DNA of 64,000 bases, taken from NCBI RefSeq assembly GCF_001428865.1, contig NZ_LMIV01000003.1, forward strand, positions 3,742-67,741, written 5' to 3'. Positions within the stretch are counted from its first letter, which is position 1. Each line of letters begins with the position of its first letter. The position numbers were made by a program, and so were the translations under genes. Below the pieces are notes generated by a model. It worked only from the letters and a program-made list of their open reading frames with translations, searched no databases and had not been told where the DNA came from. The stretch is from Sphingomonas sp. Root241. Its GTDB lineage: Bacteria; Pseudomonadota; Alphaproteobacteria; Sphingomonadales; Sphingomonadaceae. This document shows positions 1 through 8,052 of the stretch, one piece after another.

Positions 1-67
1 AGACTGGATGTGGAAGTGCGGTAACGCATGGAGCTAACCAGTACTAATTGTCCTATTCGCGCTTGAG
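1..67 (+). rRNA. 23S ribosomal RNA, 3' end (partial)
   Basis: The first bases match the conserved 3' end of bacterial 23S rRNA (GGTAACGCATGGAGCTAACC, then GTACTAATTGTCC). The gene enters from the left edge. The 3' boundary at about base 67 is approximate, placed after the CGCGCTTGAG end usual in Alphaproteobacteria. A 5S gene and tRNA-fMet follow, as expected for an alphaproteobacterial rRNA operon. Confidence 0.93.
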
Positions 68-228
68 AGTTCCACCATCAATGACAATCCTGGGTAACAT
101 GCCCGGCGTTGCAAATGGTCGGATGATCCAGTCGCAGCTTTATTCTACCCCATGTGCACGGTATCGATTTGAACCCCAAGATTTGCGCCCAAAGGATAGT
201 CTCCGGCTATCCGTCGCACGGGCTCCAT

Positions 229-358
229 TGCCTGGTGGCTATGGCGTCTGTGAACCACCCGATCCCATCCCGAACTCGGCCGTGAAACCAGACAGCGCCG
301 ATGGTAGCGCCGATGGTACTATCGCTCAAGCGATGGAAGAGTAGGTCGTCGCCAGGCA
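229..358 (+). rRNA. 5S ribosomal RNA, with an internal 12-bp tandem duplication
   Basis: The ends TGCCTGG and CCAGGCA pair to form helix I, and the interior carries the conserved CCCGATCCCATCCCGAACTC and GAAGAGTAGGTCGTCGCCAG stretches. The span is about 130 nt, longer than the usual 115-120 nt, because AGCGCCGATGGT occurs twice in tandem at 294-305 and 306-317. Removing one copy restores a normal length. The 160-nt spacer after 23S (68-228) shows no tRNA or ORF I can support. Confidence 0.93.
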
Positions 359-540
359 TTGCAGCCCGTGCGAAACGCAAATCACAAAGGTCCCCACAGG
401 AAAAACCCATTCACTTTACTTTGTTGGCCTCAGGCGCCGGCAGCCGCATCCGCGGCTTTGGCTATCGCGCCAATAAGGCGCGGCGGCCGGTCGGCCTTGC
501 GGAGGCTTCGCCTCCGTCCCTGATCCCAACACCTTGGTGG

Positions 541-617
<77 letters not shown>

Positions 618-625
618 ACACACCA

Positions 626-656
626 AGCCCGCACGGCACCAGCCGCGCGGGCTTTT
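626..656 (+). terminator. Rho-independent terminator of the rRNA operon
   Basis: A stem AGCCCGC (626-632) pairs with GCGGGCT (647-653) and is followed by a short T run. It sits 9 bp after tRNA-fMet, the expected end of the rRNA transcript. Confidence 0.7.
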
Positions 657-820
657 CGCGTCGCGCCGCGCCCGCCGGCCAACCACACGCTAGACCACGC
701 AAAACCAGCCCGGTCACCCGACGCCGTTGACGTACCGGGTGCTCATCAAGGTGACCGGTTGCTTGGCAACGGAACGGTCCTCGCGGCCCTGTTGTTCTGT
801 TGCGCAGGCGGAGGTTGAGG

Positions 821-2335
821 ATGCGGATATCGACGGCGCTTCTACCGCAGCAGGATATTTCCGAATCTGAACTCGAAGTTGGTATCCGCCGGCTGATCGC
901 GGAGGCCGCTTGGTCGAGCGCGACGGCGGCGCTCACCAGCGGCGTGATCCTCACGGCGTTCGCGCTCTATCTGGGTGCGTCGAACCTGATGGTCGGCGTG
1001 CTCGCCAGCGCGCCGTTTCTCGGGCAACTCCTGCAAGCGCCTGCGATCCTGCTGGTCGAACGGTTGCGCACGCGAAAGGCGATAGCGGTCGTTTCCAGCG
1101 TGATCGGCCGGTCGATGCTGATAGTGATGGCGCTCGCGGTGTTCCTGCCCGCCAATCTGGCGATCTTCGCGGTCGCACTCGCGCAGTTCGTGCTGTGCGG
1201 CATGGGGGCGATCGGAGGCTGTGCGTGGAATGCGTGGATGCGCGATCTGGCACCGCAGGAGCGGCTCGGCTGGGTCTTCGCGCGGCGCGCGAGCTGGACC
1301 ACGGCGATCAGCCTCGCGGCGGGACTCGCGGCGGCGCTCCTGCTCGACAGGACAGCGGCGGGATCGGATGCACGGGCCTGGGCCTTTGCCGGCCTCTATC
1401 TGGCCGGTTGCGTTGCGGGGCTGATAAGTGCCGGCGTCGTCGCCAGACTGCCCGAGCCGGCGATGCCGGACCGCCCGGCGGAGGATTTGCGATTGCTGGC
1501 GCTGCTGCGCGAGCCCTTCGCCGACCGCAATTTCCGCCAGCTCGTCCATTTCCTGTCCGCCTGGCAATTCGCGATCAATCTCGCCACGCCTTTCTTTACG
1601 GTCTTTATCGTCCGCCAGCTCGGCTTCGACATGATCTTCGTCATGGTCTTGAGCGTGGTCAGCCAGATCGCCAATCTGATCGCGATCCGGTTTTGGGGGC
1701 AGCTCAGCGACCGGTTCGCCCATAAATCGGTGCTGGCGGTTGCCGCACCCACCTATATCTTCTGCATCGTCGCGATGGTCGGCGCATCGCAGATCGAAGC
1801 GCGCGACGATTGCGTGGCCTATCTGGTCGTCCTCCACATATTGATGGGCGCCGCGGTCGCCGGTGTGGCGCTCGCCACGACCAATATCGCATTGAAGCTG
1901 AGCCCGAAGGGCGGGGCCACGGCATATGTCGCGACCAGCGCCCTCGCCAGTTCGTTCGCCGCCGGTGCCGCTCCGATCCTCGGCGGACTCTTTGCCGACT
2001 TCTTCGCGCAACGGCAGTTCGAACTGCTGTTGCGATGGACCAGCCCGAAGGGGGTGGTGCTGCTGTCTCCGCTGCAGCTTTCGCATTGGGACTTCTATTT
2101 CCTGATCGCAGGCGCGATCGGAATCTATGCGCTGCATCGCCTTTCGCTGGTCGAGGAGCAGGGGCACATCGAGCGCCGCGAGATGGTGCAGCAACTCGTG
2201 GGCGAGACTCGCCGCGTGGCGCGCAATCTGGGCACGGTCTCAGGCTTGCGCGGGATCACCGAGCTGCCCGTGGCGCTCCTCCGCGATGCCCGGCTGCTGG
2301 CACGCCACCGGCGGCGGCAGGCACGGGCAACCTGA
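821..2335 (+). CDS. MFS transporter
   Basis: This 504-aa inner-membrane protein has about twelve hydrophobic segments in two halves separated by a polar loop near residue 220, as in the major facilitator superfamily. ATG at 821 is preferred because GGAGGTTGAGG lies just upstream; a TTG at 800 would only add seven arginine-rich residues. The C-terminal tail after the last helix is basic (RHRRRQ). The substrate cannot be told from sequence. The gene is convergent with the TBDR that follows, with only 11 bp between the stop codons, and stands alone after the rRNA operon. Confidence 0.82.
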   Translation: MRISTALLPQQDISESELEVGIRRLIAEAAWSSATAALTSGVILTAFALYLGASNLMVGVLASAPFLGQLLQAPAILLVERLRTRKAIAVVSSVIGRSMLIVMALAVFLPANLAIFAVALAQFVLCGMGAIGGCAWNAWMRDLAPQERLGWVFARRASWTTAISLAAGLAAALLLDRTAAGSDARAWAFAGLYLAGCVAGLISAGVVARLPEPAMPDRPAEDLRLLALLREPFADRNFRQLVHFLSAWQFAINLATPFFTVFIVRQLGFDMIFVMVLSVVSQIANLIAIRFWGQLSDRFAHKSVLAVAAPTYIFCIVAMVGASQIEARDDCVAYLVVLHILMGAAVAGVALATTNIALKLSPKGGATAYVATSALASSFAAGAAPILGGLFADFFAQRQFELLLRWTSPKGVVLLSPLQLSHWDFYFLIAGAIGIYALHRLSLVEEQGHIERREMVQQLVGETRRVARNLGTVSGLRGITELPVALLRDARLLARHRRRQARAT

Positions 2336-2346
2336 CGACGCGTTGC

Positions 2347-4848
2347 CTAGAACCGCGTTCCTGCCCTTATGCCGATCGTCCGCGGCGTGATCGGGACGAT
2401 GTAGGGCCGCTGATCGCACGCGCCGCATTGCTGGAAGCGCGAGATCTGGCCGCGTTCGTCCCAGATATTCTGCGCGAACAGCTCGAAGTTCATGCGCGCG
2501 AGTTCGAAACCGATAGCGAGGTTGCCGGTCGTGTAAGGCTCCAGCCGACCCAGCGCCGCGGCTTTGGCGACGCGGATGTCCGACGATGCCGAGCTCTGGT
2601 GCGCGATCAGGCCCTGCACATAGCCGCGGCCCGACCCTATGGGCACCGAATAGCGCGCATTGCCGCTGATCTTGAAGCGCGGCGTGATCGGCAGCCGCGT
2701 CCCCTCGGGCGCCAGCACATCGCTGCCGTCGCCGATGCAGATCTGCGTCGCGCACAGATCCTCGCGGGTCTTGGCGTCGGTGTACGACCCCGCGACGGTG
2801 AGACTCAATCCGCCCAGCAGGAGATTGGCGTCCATTTCCGCCCCGTAGATGCGCGCATCCGGGCCGTTCTGGATGATCGTGAAGCTGTTCTCGCCGAGGA
2901 ACGAGAACTGGAAGTCCTTCCAGTTCTGTCGATAGATCGCGCCGTTGAAGCGCAGCATGCCGTCGGCCAGCGTCGTCTTCCAGCCCAGCTCGTAATTGGT
3001 GAGCACGTCGGTGGCATAGGGGGTGACGTCGCCGCGGCGGTTGATCCCGCCGGGCCGGAAGCCGCTCGAGGCGACGGCGTAGAACATCAGCGCGTCGCTG
3101 GGCTTCCACGTCAGGTTGAAACGATAGGTGACGCCCTGGCCGCTCGTCTTCTTGGGGCGCAGCTCGCCGGCCACATAGGTCGCCAGATTGGTGCATGGTC
3201 CGCCTGCGACCGCCGGCGGCAGCAGCGTGTTGGTGGGACCGCCGTCGAGATAGGCATCGCGCAGCGTCCGTCCGTCGGCGAGGAAACAGCCGGCGACACC
3301 GGTGCGTGAGCTTCCCGCGGCATTGAACGGTGAACCGGTGAAGGGCCGCCCGTCGCCGGGATCGACGCCCGGATTCCTGCCGAAGCCGAAGAAGCCGATC
3401 AGCGAATTGTCGTAGATATAGGCGCGCCCGCCCGCGGTGAAGGTCAGCTTGGGCGAGAGGTCGAAGCTCGCCTCGCCGAACATCGCATAATCCTTGTCGA
3501 CGCGGTGCTGCTGGGTCAGCCACAAAGTCCCCGGCGAACCGTTGACCGAGACGTCGGCGCCGAGGTTCGGGATCTGATAGTCCTGATGGATCAGGTTCGA
3601 CTGGCGCTGGTAGAACATGCCCGCGACGATCCGGAAGCGATCCGAGGACGGCGAGGCGACGCGCAGCTCCTGGCTGGTCTTCTTGAAGTGATCCGAACCG
3701 ACCACGACCTGGCGCGGATCGATCGTGTTGCCGGCATTGTCCTGATAATAGAAATAGCCCGCCAGCCCGCCGACCGAGGCGTAGAGATTGTCATAAGCTT
3801 CGGAATAATCGGTATAATCGTTCGACGCATAGGTCTTGCGGTCGAGATAGGCACCGGCATAGGTGACGTCCCAATTGCCGATCCTGCCCTCGATCGTCAG
3901 CGCGCCCTGGATGAAGCGGTCGCGGCGATATTCGGGGTAGAAATGCTGCACCTCGAGATCGCCGACGCTCGGATCGAACCCGTAGGTGCCGTGGCTGCGC
4001 ATCTCCTGGTAGAGCACGGTCGGGGTGACGGTCCAGGTGTCGTCGAGATCGACCTTGAGCGCGGCGCGCCCGCCCCATGTCTCGGTGTCGTTATAGTCCT
4101 TCTCGACGAATTCGTCATTGTCGACGGTGATCCCGCCGGGTGTCGGCAGGAAGCTGCGCGTGCCGGGGACATTGTCGATATAGCCGGCGTCGCGCTGGTA
4201 GAAGCCGACGACGCGCAGCGCCGCCCAATCCGAGAAGGGCGTATTGATCATGCCCTCGATCTTGCCGCCCTGGCCGCCATGCGCGACGGTGTTGACCTCG
4301 GCATCGACGCGGCCCTCGAACGCGGTAGTGCTCGGCTTGTTGGTGATGATCCGGATCGTGCCCGCCTGGCTCGACGCACCGTACAGCGTGCCCTGCGGAC
4401 CCGCGAGGCTCTCGATGCGTGCGATATCATAGATATGGACGTCGAGCGTGCCGCCGATCGTCGTCACCGGCTGCTCGTCGAGATAGCTGCCCACCGAAGG
4501 CAGCGAGCCCGAATGGTTGCCGTCGCCGCCCGATGCGACGCCGCGCATATAGACGGTGGTCACCCCGGGCTGCGAGGTCTGGAACGCCACCGACGGCAGC
4601 AATTGCGTATATTCGTTGAAGTTCGAGATGTTGAGCTGATCGAGCTTGCGCGTGCCGATCGCCTGGATGCTGATCGGGACCGACTGGATATTCTCGTCGC
4701 GCTTCTGCGCAGTGACGACGATCTCGTCGCGATCGGAGGGCAGATCGCTGGTGCTTTGCGCATCCTGCTCTTGGGCAAAGGCCGGGAGGGTCAGGAAAGT
4801 CGAGGCGAGCAACCCCGAAATCACGGCACGGCGCACGGATACGATCAT
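2347..4848 (-). CDS. TonB-dependent outer-membrane receptor
   Basis: This 833-aa receptor begins with a signal peptide ending near AFAQ (residues 22-25), then a TonB-box-like segment DEIVVTAQKR (41-50), a plug domain and a long aromatic-rich barrel ending in Phe (GTRF), as outer-membrane assembly requires. The start is ATG at 4848, preceded by GGGGA; the open frame extends further but the signal peptide fixes the start. It lies 118 bp downstream of a TPR-sulfotransferase on the same strand, so the two may be co-transcribed, although the gap holds a TGCTGC/GCAGCA hairpin and could carry its own promoter. It resembles the FyuA/QKRDENIQ-type sphingomonad receptors whose substrates are mostly unknown. 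Confidence 0.93.
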   Translation of the reverse strand: MIVSVRRAVISGLLASTFLTLPAFAQEQDAQSTSDLPSDRDEIVVTAQKRDENIQSVPISIQAIGTRKLDQLNISNFNEYTQLLPSVAFQTSQPGVTTVYMRGVASGGDGNHSGSLPSVGSYLDEQPVTTIGGTLDVHIYDIARIESLAGPQGTLYGASSQAGTIRIITNKPSTTAFEGRVDAEVNTVAHGGQGGKIEGMINTPFSDWAALRVVGFYQRDAGYIDNVPGTRSFLPTPGGITVDNDEFVEKDYNDTETWGGRAALKVDLDDTWTVTPTVLYQEMRSHGTYGFDPSVGDLEVQHFYPEYRRDRFIQGALTIEGRIGNWDVTYAGAYLDRKTYASNDYTDYSEAYDNLYASVGGLAGYFYYQDNAGNTIDPRQVVVGSDHFKKTSQELRVASPSSDRFRIVAGMFYQRQSNLIHQDYQIPNLGADVSVNGSPGTLWLTQQHRVDKDYAMFGEASFDLSPKLTFTAGGRAYIYDNSLIGFFGFGRNPGVDPGDGRPFTGSPFNAAGSSRTGVAGCFLADGRTLRDAYLDGGPTNTLLPPAVAGGPCTNLATYVAGELRPKKTSGQGVTYRFNLTWKPSDALMFYAVASSGFRPGGINRRGDVTPYATDVLTNYELGWKTTLADGMLRFNGAIYRQNWKDFQFSFLGENSFTIIQNGPDARIYGAEMDANLLLGGLSLTVAGSYTDAKTREDLCATQICIGDGSDVLAPEGTRLPITPRFKISGNARYSVPIGSGRGYVQGLIAHQSSASSDIRVAKAAALGRLEPYTTGNLAIGFELARMNFELFAQNIWDERGQISRFQQCGACDQRPYIVPITPRTIGIRAGTRF

Positions 4849-4966
4849 TGCGGTCCCCAGCGTAACATCAATGTAAGTAAGAGACTGTGCTGCGTCGCAG
4901 CAGCCGTCAATCTGCCGTACGGATGGGAATGCGCGATCTTTCGATGACCGTGATGTTTCTGCAACG

Positions 4967-6547
4967 TTACAAGTTTGCCGGCACGTCCGGATAAAGTTCG
5001 ACCAAGTCGCCGAGAGCGGCAGTGAGCGGGCCCAGATGCGGCGCGAACGGGCGCCAGGCGCGGTCGCCGCCGGTGAAGATCGGCTGGCGCACCTGTTCGG
5101 AGCTCGCGGTGCGCACGGCGCGCTCGGTCTCGTGGAAAGCGAGGCATGCCGGCTCGAAGGCGACGCCGCAGGCATCCAGCAGCCGGCCGATTTCAGCCTC
5201 GGTATCCGCCACCAGCGCCTCATGGATCACGCGGTGCACGCGGCCCGGCTGGACCCCGTCGAGATGCGCCATCAGCCGCGCATAATCGCGATAATAGCGC
5301 CCCATGTCGTCGAGCGCGTAGCTGAACGCCTGGCCGCGCGCGAAATGCTGCTTGAAGTTGGAGAAGCAGCAGGCGCGCGGCTCGCGGCGCGTATCGATGA
5401 TCGTGGCGTTGGGCAGGATCAGCCGGATCAGCACGACATGCGCCCAGTTGTTCGGAAGCTTGTCGACGAACAGCGGACGATCGGTGCGGCGCTGGACCGC
5501 GGTGCGGTGCAGATATTCTTCGCCGAGTTCGCGCGCGCGCTCGGCAGTCAGTTCGGTCAAGCCGTGCGGATAGTTCGGGATGCGCCGGGCGAGGGCAGGG
5601 AGATCGGGAAGTTCGGTGGTGCCCTCGATCTGGCTATGGCTCGCGAGGATCTGCTCGACCAAAGTCGAGCCCGCGCGCGGCATGCCGAGGATGAAGACCG
5701 GATCGCGCGCGTCGCTGCCCCAGCCCGCGCGATCGGCGAAGAATTCCGGCGTCGCGAGTGCGATGCAATCGTCGACGAAACGCTCGGTCTCGGCGGCGTC
5801 GTAGACGAGTTGCGTTCGGCGCAGCGCATTGCCCGCGGCATAATGCGCGAAGGCGCGGTCGGCTTCGCGCCGGTCCTCATATGCCTTGCCCAGCGCGAAA
5901 TCCAGGTGGAAGCGGTCTTCGTCGCCGATCCCGACTTCGGCCTGCGCGGCCTTCATCGCCGCGATATCGGCATCGTCGAAGCGCACCGTCTTGAGATTGG
6001 CGAGGCTCCACCATGCCTCGCCCAGCGTCGGCGACAGCGCGAGCGCCTTGCGATACGCCGCGACGCCTTCCGCCTGACGGCCCAGGGTCTTGAGCATATG
6101 GCCGTAGCTCATCCACAATTTGGGCTGTGCGGGCGCTTCGGCGAGCACGCGTTCGTAGAGGGTGATCGCTTCTTCGAACGCGCCGAGCCGACCGAGCGTG
6201 GCGGCCTTGAGATTGGCGTGGCCGGGATGGTCGGGCTCGGCCTCGATCAGCCGGTCGAGCTCCTCCAGCGCCTCGCTCGCGCGATTCTGGCGATAGAGGA
6301 CGAGCGCGAGATTGGCGCGCGCCGCAGTGAATGCGGGGGCGATCTCGACTGCGCGGCGTAGCAGATTCTCGGCATCCTTGAGCCGTCCGATCCTGCCGGC
6401 CAGCTCGGCGAGCATGCGGATCGCGCGCGCGTCGAACGGATCGCGCTTCAGATAGTCCTTCAGGCCACGCTCGGCGTCGGGAAGACGATTGTCGTGCAGC
6501 GCGAGCGCGGCAGCCATCAGATCGGAGGGAAAGCGCGTCGCGAGCAT
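4967..6547 (-). CDS. TPR-repeat sulfotransferase family protein
   Basis: The 526-aa product has an N-terminal run of tetratricopeptide repeats (about residues 5-200) and a C-terminal sulfotransferase domain (about 280-520). The PAPS-binding loop reads FILGMPRAGSTLVEQ near residue 283, and VDKLPNNW and a conserved RxPRA-like DTRREPRACCFSNF follow, all typical of this family. Start ATG 6547 is chosen because the homologous part begins there; the upstream extension is arginine-rich and overlaps the divergent permease promoter. The Shine-Dalgarno is weak. The product is probably cytoplasmic and would transfer sulfate from PAPS to an unknown acceptor. Its neighbour is a TBDR on the same strand. 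Confidence 0.88.
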   Translation of the reverse strand: MLATRFPSDLMAAALALHDNRLPDAERGLKDYLKRDPFDARAIRMLAELAGRIGRLKDAENLLRRAVEIAPAFTAARANLALVLYRQNRASEALEELDRLIEAEPDHPGHANLKAATLGRLGAFEEAITLYERVLAEAPAQPKLWMSYGHMLKTLGRQAEGVAAYRKALALSPTLGEAWWSLANLKTVRFDDADIAAMKAAQAEVGIGDEDRFHLDFALGKAYEDRREADRAFAHYAAGNALRRTQLVYDAAETERFVDDCIALATPEFFADRAGWGSDARDPVFILGMPRAGSTLVEQILASHSQIEGTTELPDLPALARRIPNYPHGLTELTAERARELGEEYLHRTAVQRRTDRPLFVDKLPNNWAHVVLIRLILPNATIIDTRREPRACCFSNFKQHFARGQAFSYALDDMGRYYRDYARLMAHLDGVQPGRVHRVIHEALVADTEAEIGRLLDACGVAFEPACLAFHETERAVRTASSEQVRQPIFTGGDRAWRPFAPHLGPLTAALGDLVELYPDVPANL

Positions 6548-6639
6548 CGCGCGAAGATGACCACGCGGCCGTCCCGCGATCAAGCGTTCCCGCGCTTTTC
6601 CCGCTGGACGCGCTCCGCCATCGCGGTGACAACGAGTGC

Positions 6640-7929
6640 GTGAGCGATACCGCATCCTCGCCGCGACGCGTGCTCGGCTTCTGGCCGGCGCTGGCGTTGG
6701 TCGTGGGGAATGTGATCGGATCGGGCATCTATCTGCTGCCCGCGACGCTCGCGCCGCTCGGCGCCAATGCGCTGATCGGCTGGGGCGTGACGATCGTGGG
6801 CGCGATGGCGCTGGCGTTCGTCTTCGCCCGGCTCGCGGCGAAATTGCCCTGCGCGGGCGGGCCCTATGCCTTTGCCGACGCGGCGTTCGGGCCGGTGGTG
6901 GGGTTCGCGGTGGCGTGGAGCTACTGGATCCTCATCTGGGCAGGGAATGGCGCGCTGGCGATCGCGGTGGTGAGTGCGCTGAGCGTGCCGTTCCCGGCGC
7001 TGGCGGGCGGCGCGCCCGCTTTCGTGACGGCGCTGGTGCTGATCTGGGCGCTCGTCGCGGTCAATATCCGCGGCGTGGCGCTCGCCGGGCGGCTCCAGTT
7101 GGTGACTGCAGTGCTCAAGCTCGCGCCGCTCGCGGCGATCATCGTCCTCGCTGTGTGGCTGCTGGTGCGCGACGGCCAGTCGGCGATCGCGGCCAACCCG
7201 CCGGTGCCGATCGGCGCCGGTGCGATCGCGGGTGCGGTTGCGCTGACCTTCTGGGGCTTCCTCGGGGTCGAATCGGCGACGGTACCCGCCGACAAGGTGA
7301 AGAATGCGGCGCGGATCGTGCCGCTGGTGACGATGCTCGGCACCGCGCTGGCGGGGGCAATCTATGTCCTCGTCGCCGGGGCGATCGCACTCATGATGCC
7401 CGCGGACGTGATCGCTGCGTCGCCCGCGCCGCTCGCGGCGTTCCTCGGCCGGTCATGGGGCGCGGGTGCGCTGCTCATCGTCGCGGTCTTCGCCGCGATC
7501 AGCGCGCTCGGGACGCTCAACGGCTTCATCCTGCTGCAGGGCGAGATGCCCTGGGCGATGGCGCGCGGCGGCGTCTTTCCCGCCTGGTTCGGCAAGGAGA
7601 GCCGCCGCGGCACCCCCGCACGCGCGCATCTCGTTTCGGGCGTGCTGGTGACGATCGTGATGGCGCTCAATTACACCGGATCGACCGGGGCGCTGTTCGC
7701 CGAGATCGCAACGATCAGTCTCGCCGCAGGAATGCTCGCTTACTTCGTCAGCGCGCTGGCGGCGCTCAAGCTGCTTGCCGGCGATCGGTTGGCGGCGCTG
7801 GCGGCGATCGCCGCCGCCGGCTTCGTGCTGTGGATGGTCTACGGTCTCGGCCTGCGCGCGAACCTGTGGGGCCTGGGGCTGCTCGCGCTCGGCCTGCCGG
7901 TGTTCCTGTGGGTGCGGATTAGGCGCTAA
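6640..7929 (+). CDS. APC family amino-acid permease
   Basis: The 429-aa inner-membrane protein begins GNVIGSGIYLLP near residue 22, the unwound helix-1 substrate motif of amino-acid/polyamine/organocation transporters, and shows about twelve hydrophobic helices. It resembles the AdiC/arginine-agmatine branch in length and layout, but specificity is not determinable. Translation starts at GTG 6640 (GTGAGCGATACC); the ribosome site is weak. It is divergent from the sulfotransferase gene with a 92-bp shared upstream region, and is followed by a REP-like inverted repeat. Confidence 0.85.
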   Translation: MSDTASSPRRVLGFWPALALVVGNVIGSGIYLLPATLAPLGANALIGWGVTIVGAMALAFVFARLAAKLPCAGGPYAFADAAFGPVVGFAVAWSYWILIWAGNGALAIAVVSALSVPFPALAGGAPAFVTALVLIWALVAVNIRGVALAGRLQLVTAVLKLAPLAAIIVLAVWLLVRDGQSAIAANPPVPIGAGAIAGAVALTFWGFLGVESATVPADKVKNAARIVPLVTMLGTALAGAIYVLVAGAIALMMPADVIAASPAPLAAFLGRSWGAGALLIVAVFAAISALGTLNGFILLQGEMPWAMARGGVFPAWFGKESRRGTPARAHLVSGVLVTIVMALNYTGSTGALFAEIATISLAAGMLAYFVSALAALKLLAGDRLAALAAIAAAGFVLWMVYGLGLRANLWGLGLLALGLPVFLWVRIRR

Positions 7930-7935
7930 ATTCAT

Positions 7936-8046
7936 CGTCACCCCCGCGAAAGCGGGGACCCATCTCGTGCACGCGCCATTTGATACAACAGCTGTGTTGC
8001 TCGCTGCGCCTCCCGGAGATGGATCCCCGCTTTCGCGGGGATGACG
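7936..8046. repeat. REP-like inverted repeat, family A (full copy)
   Basis: Two 31-bp arms (7936-7966 and 8016-8046) are inverted copies with two mismatches. Each contains CCCCGCGAAAGCGGGG flanked by CGTCA and CCATCTC. The same arms recur at 63119-63225, and a solo hairpin occurs at 56797-56824. The element fills the space between two convergent genes and could fold as a bidirectional terminator. Confidence 0.85.
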
Positions 8047-8052
8047 GAGGTG

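Noticed and set aside
3505..4947. A 480-residue plus-strand frame across the first TBDR
   Set aside because: Shadow of the receptor gene: repetitive acidic/valine composition, no recognisable domain and no ribosome site.
5036..6361. A 441-residue plus-strand frame across the sulfotransferase
   Set aside because: Antisense shadow; the minus strand carries TPRs and a PAPS loop.
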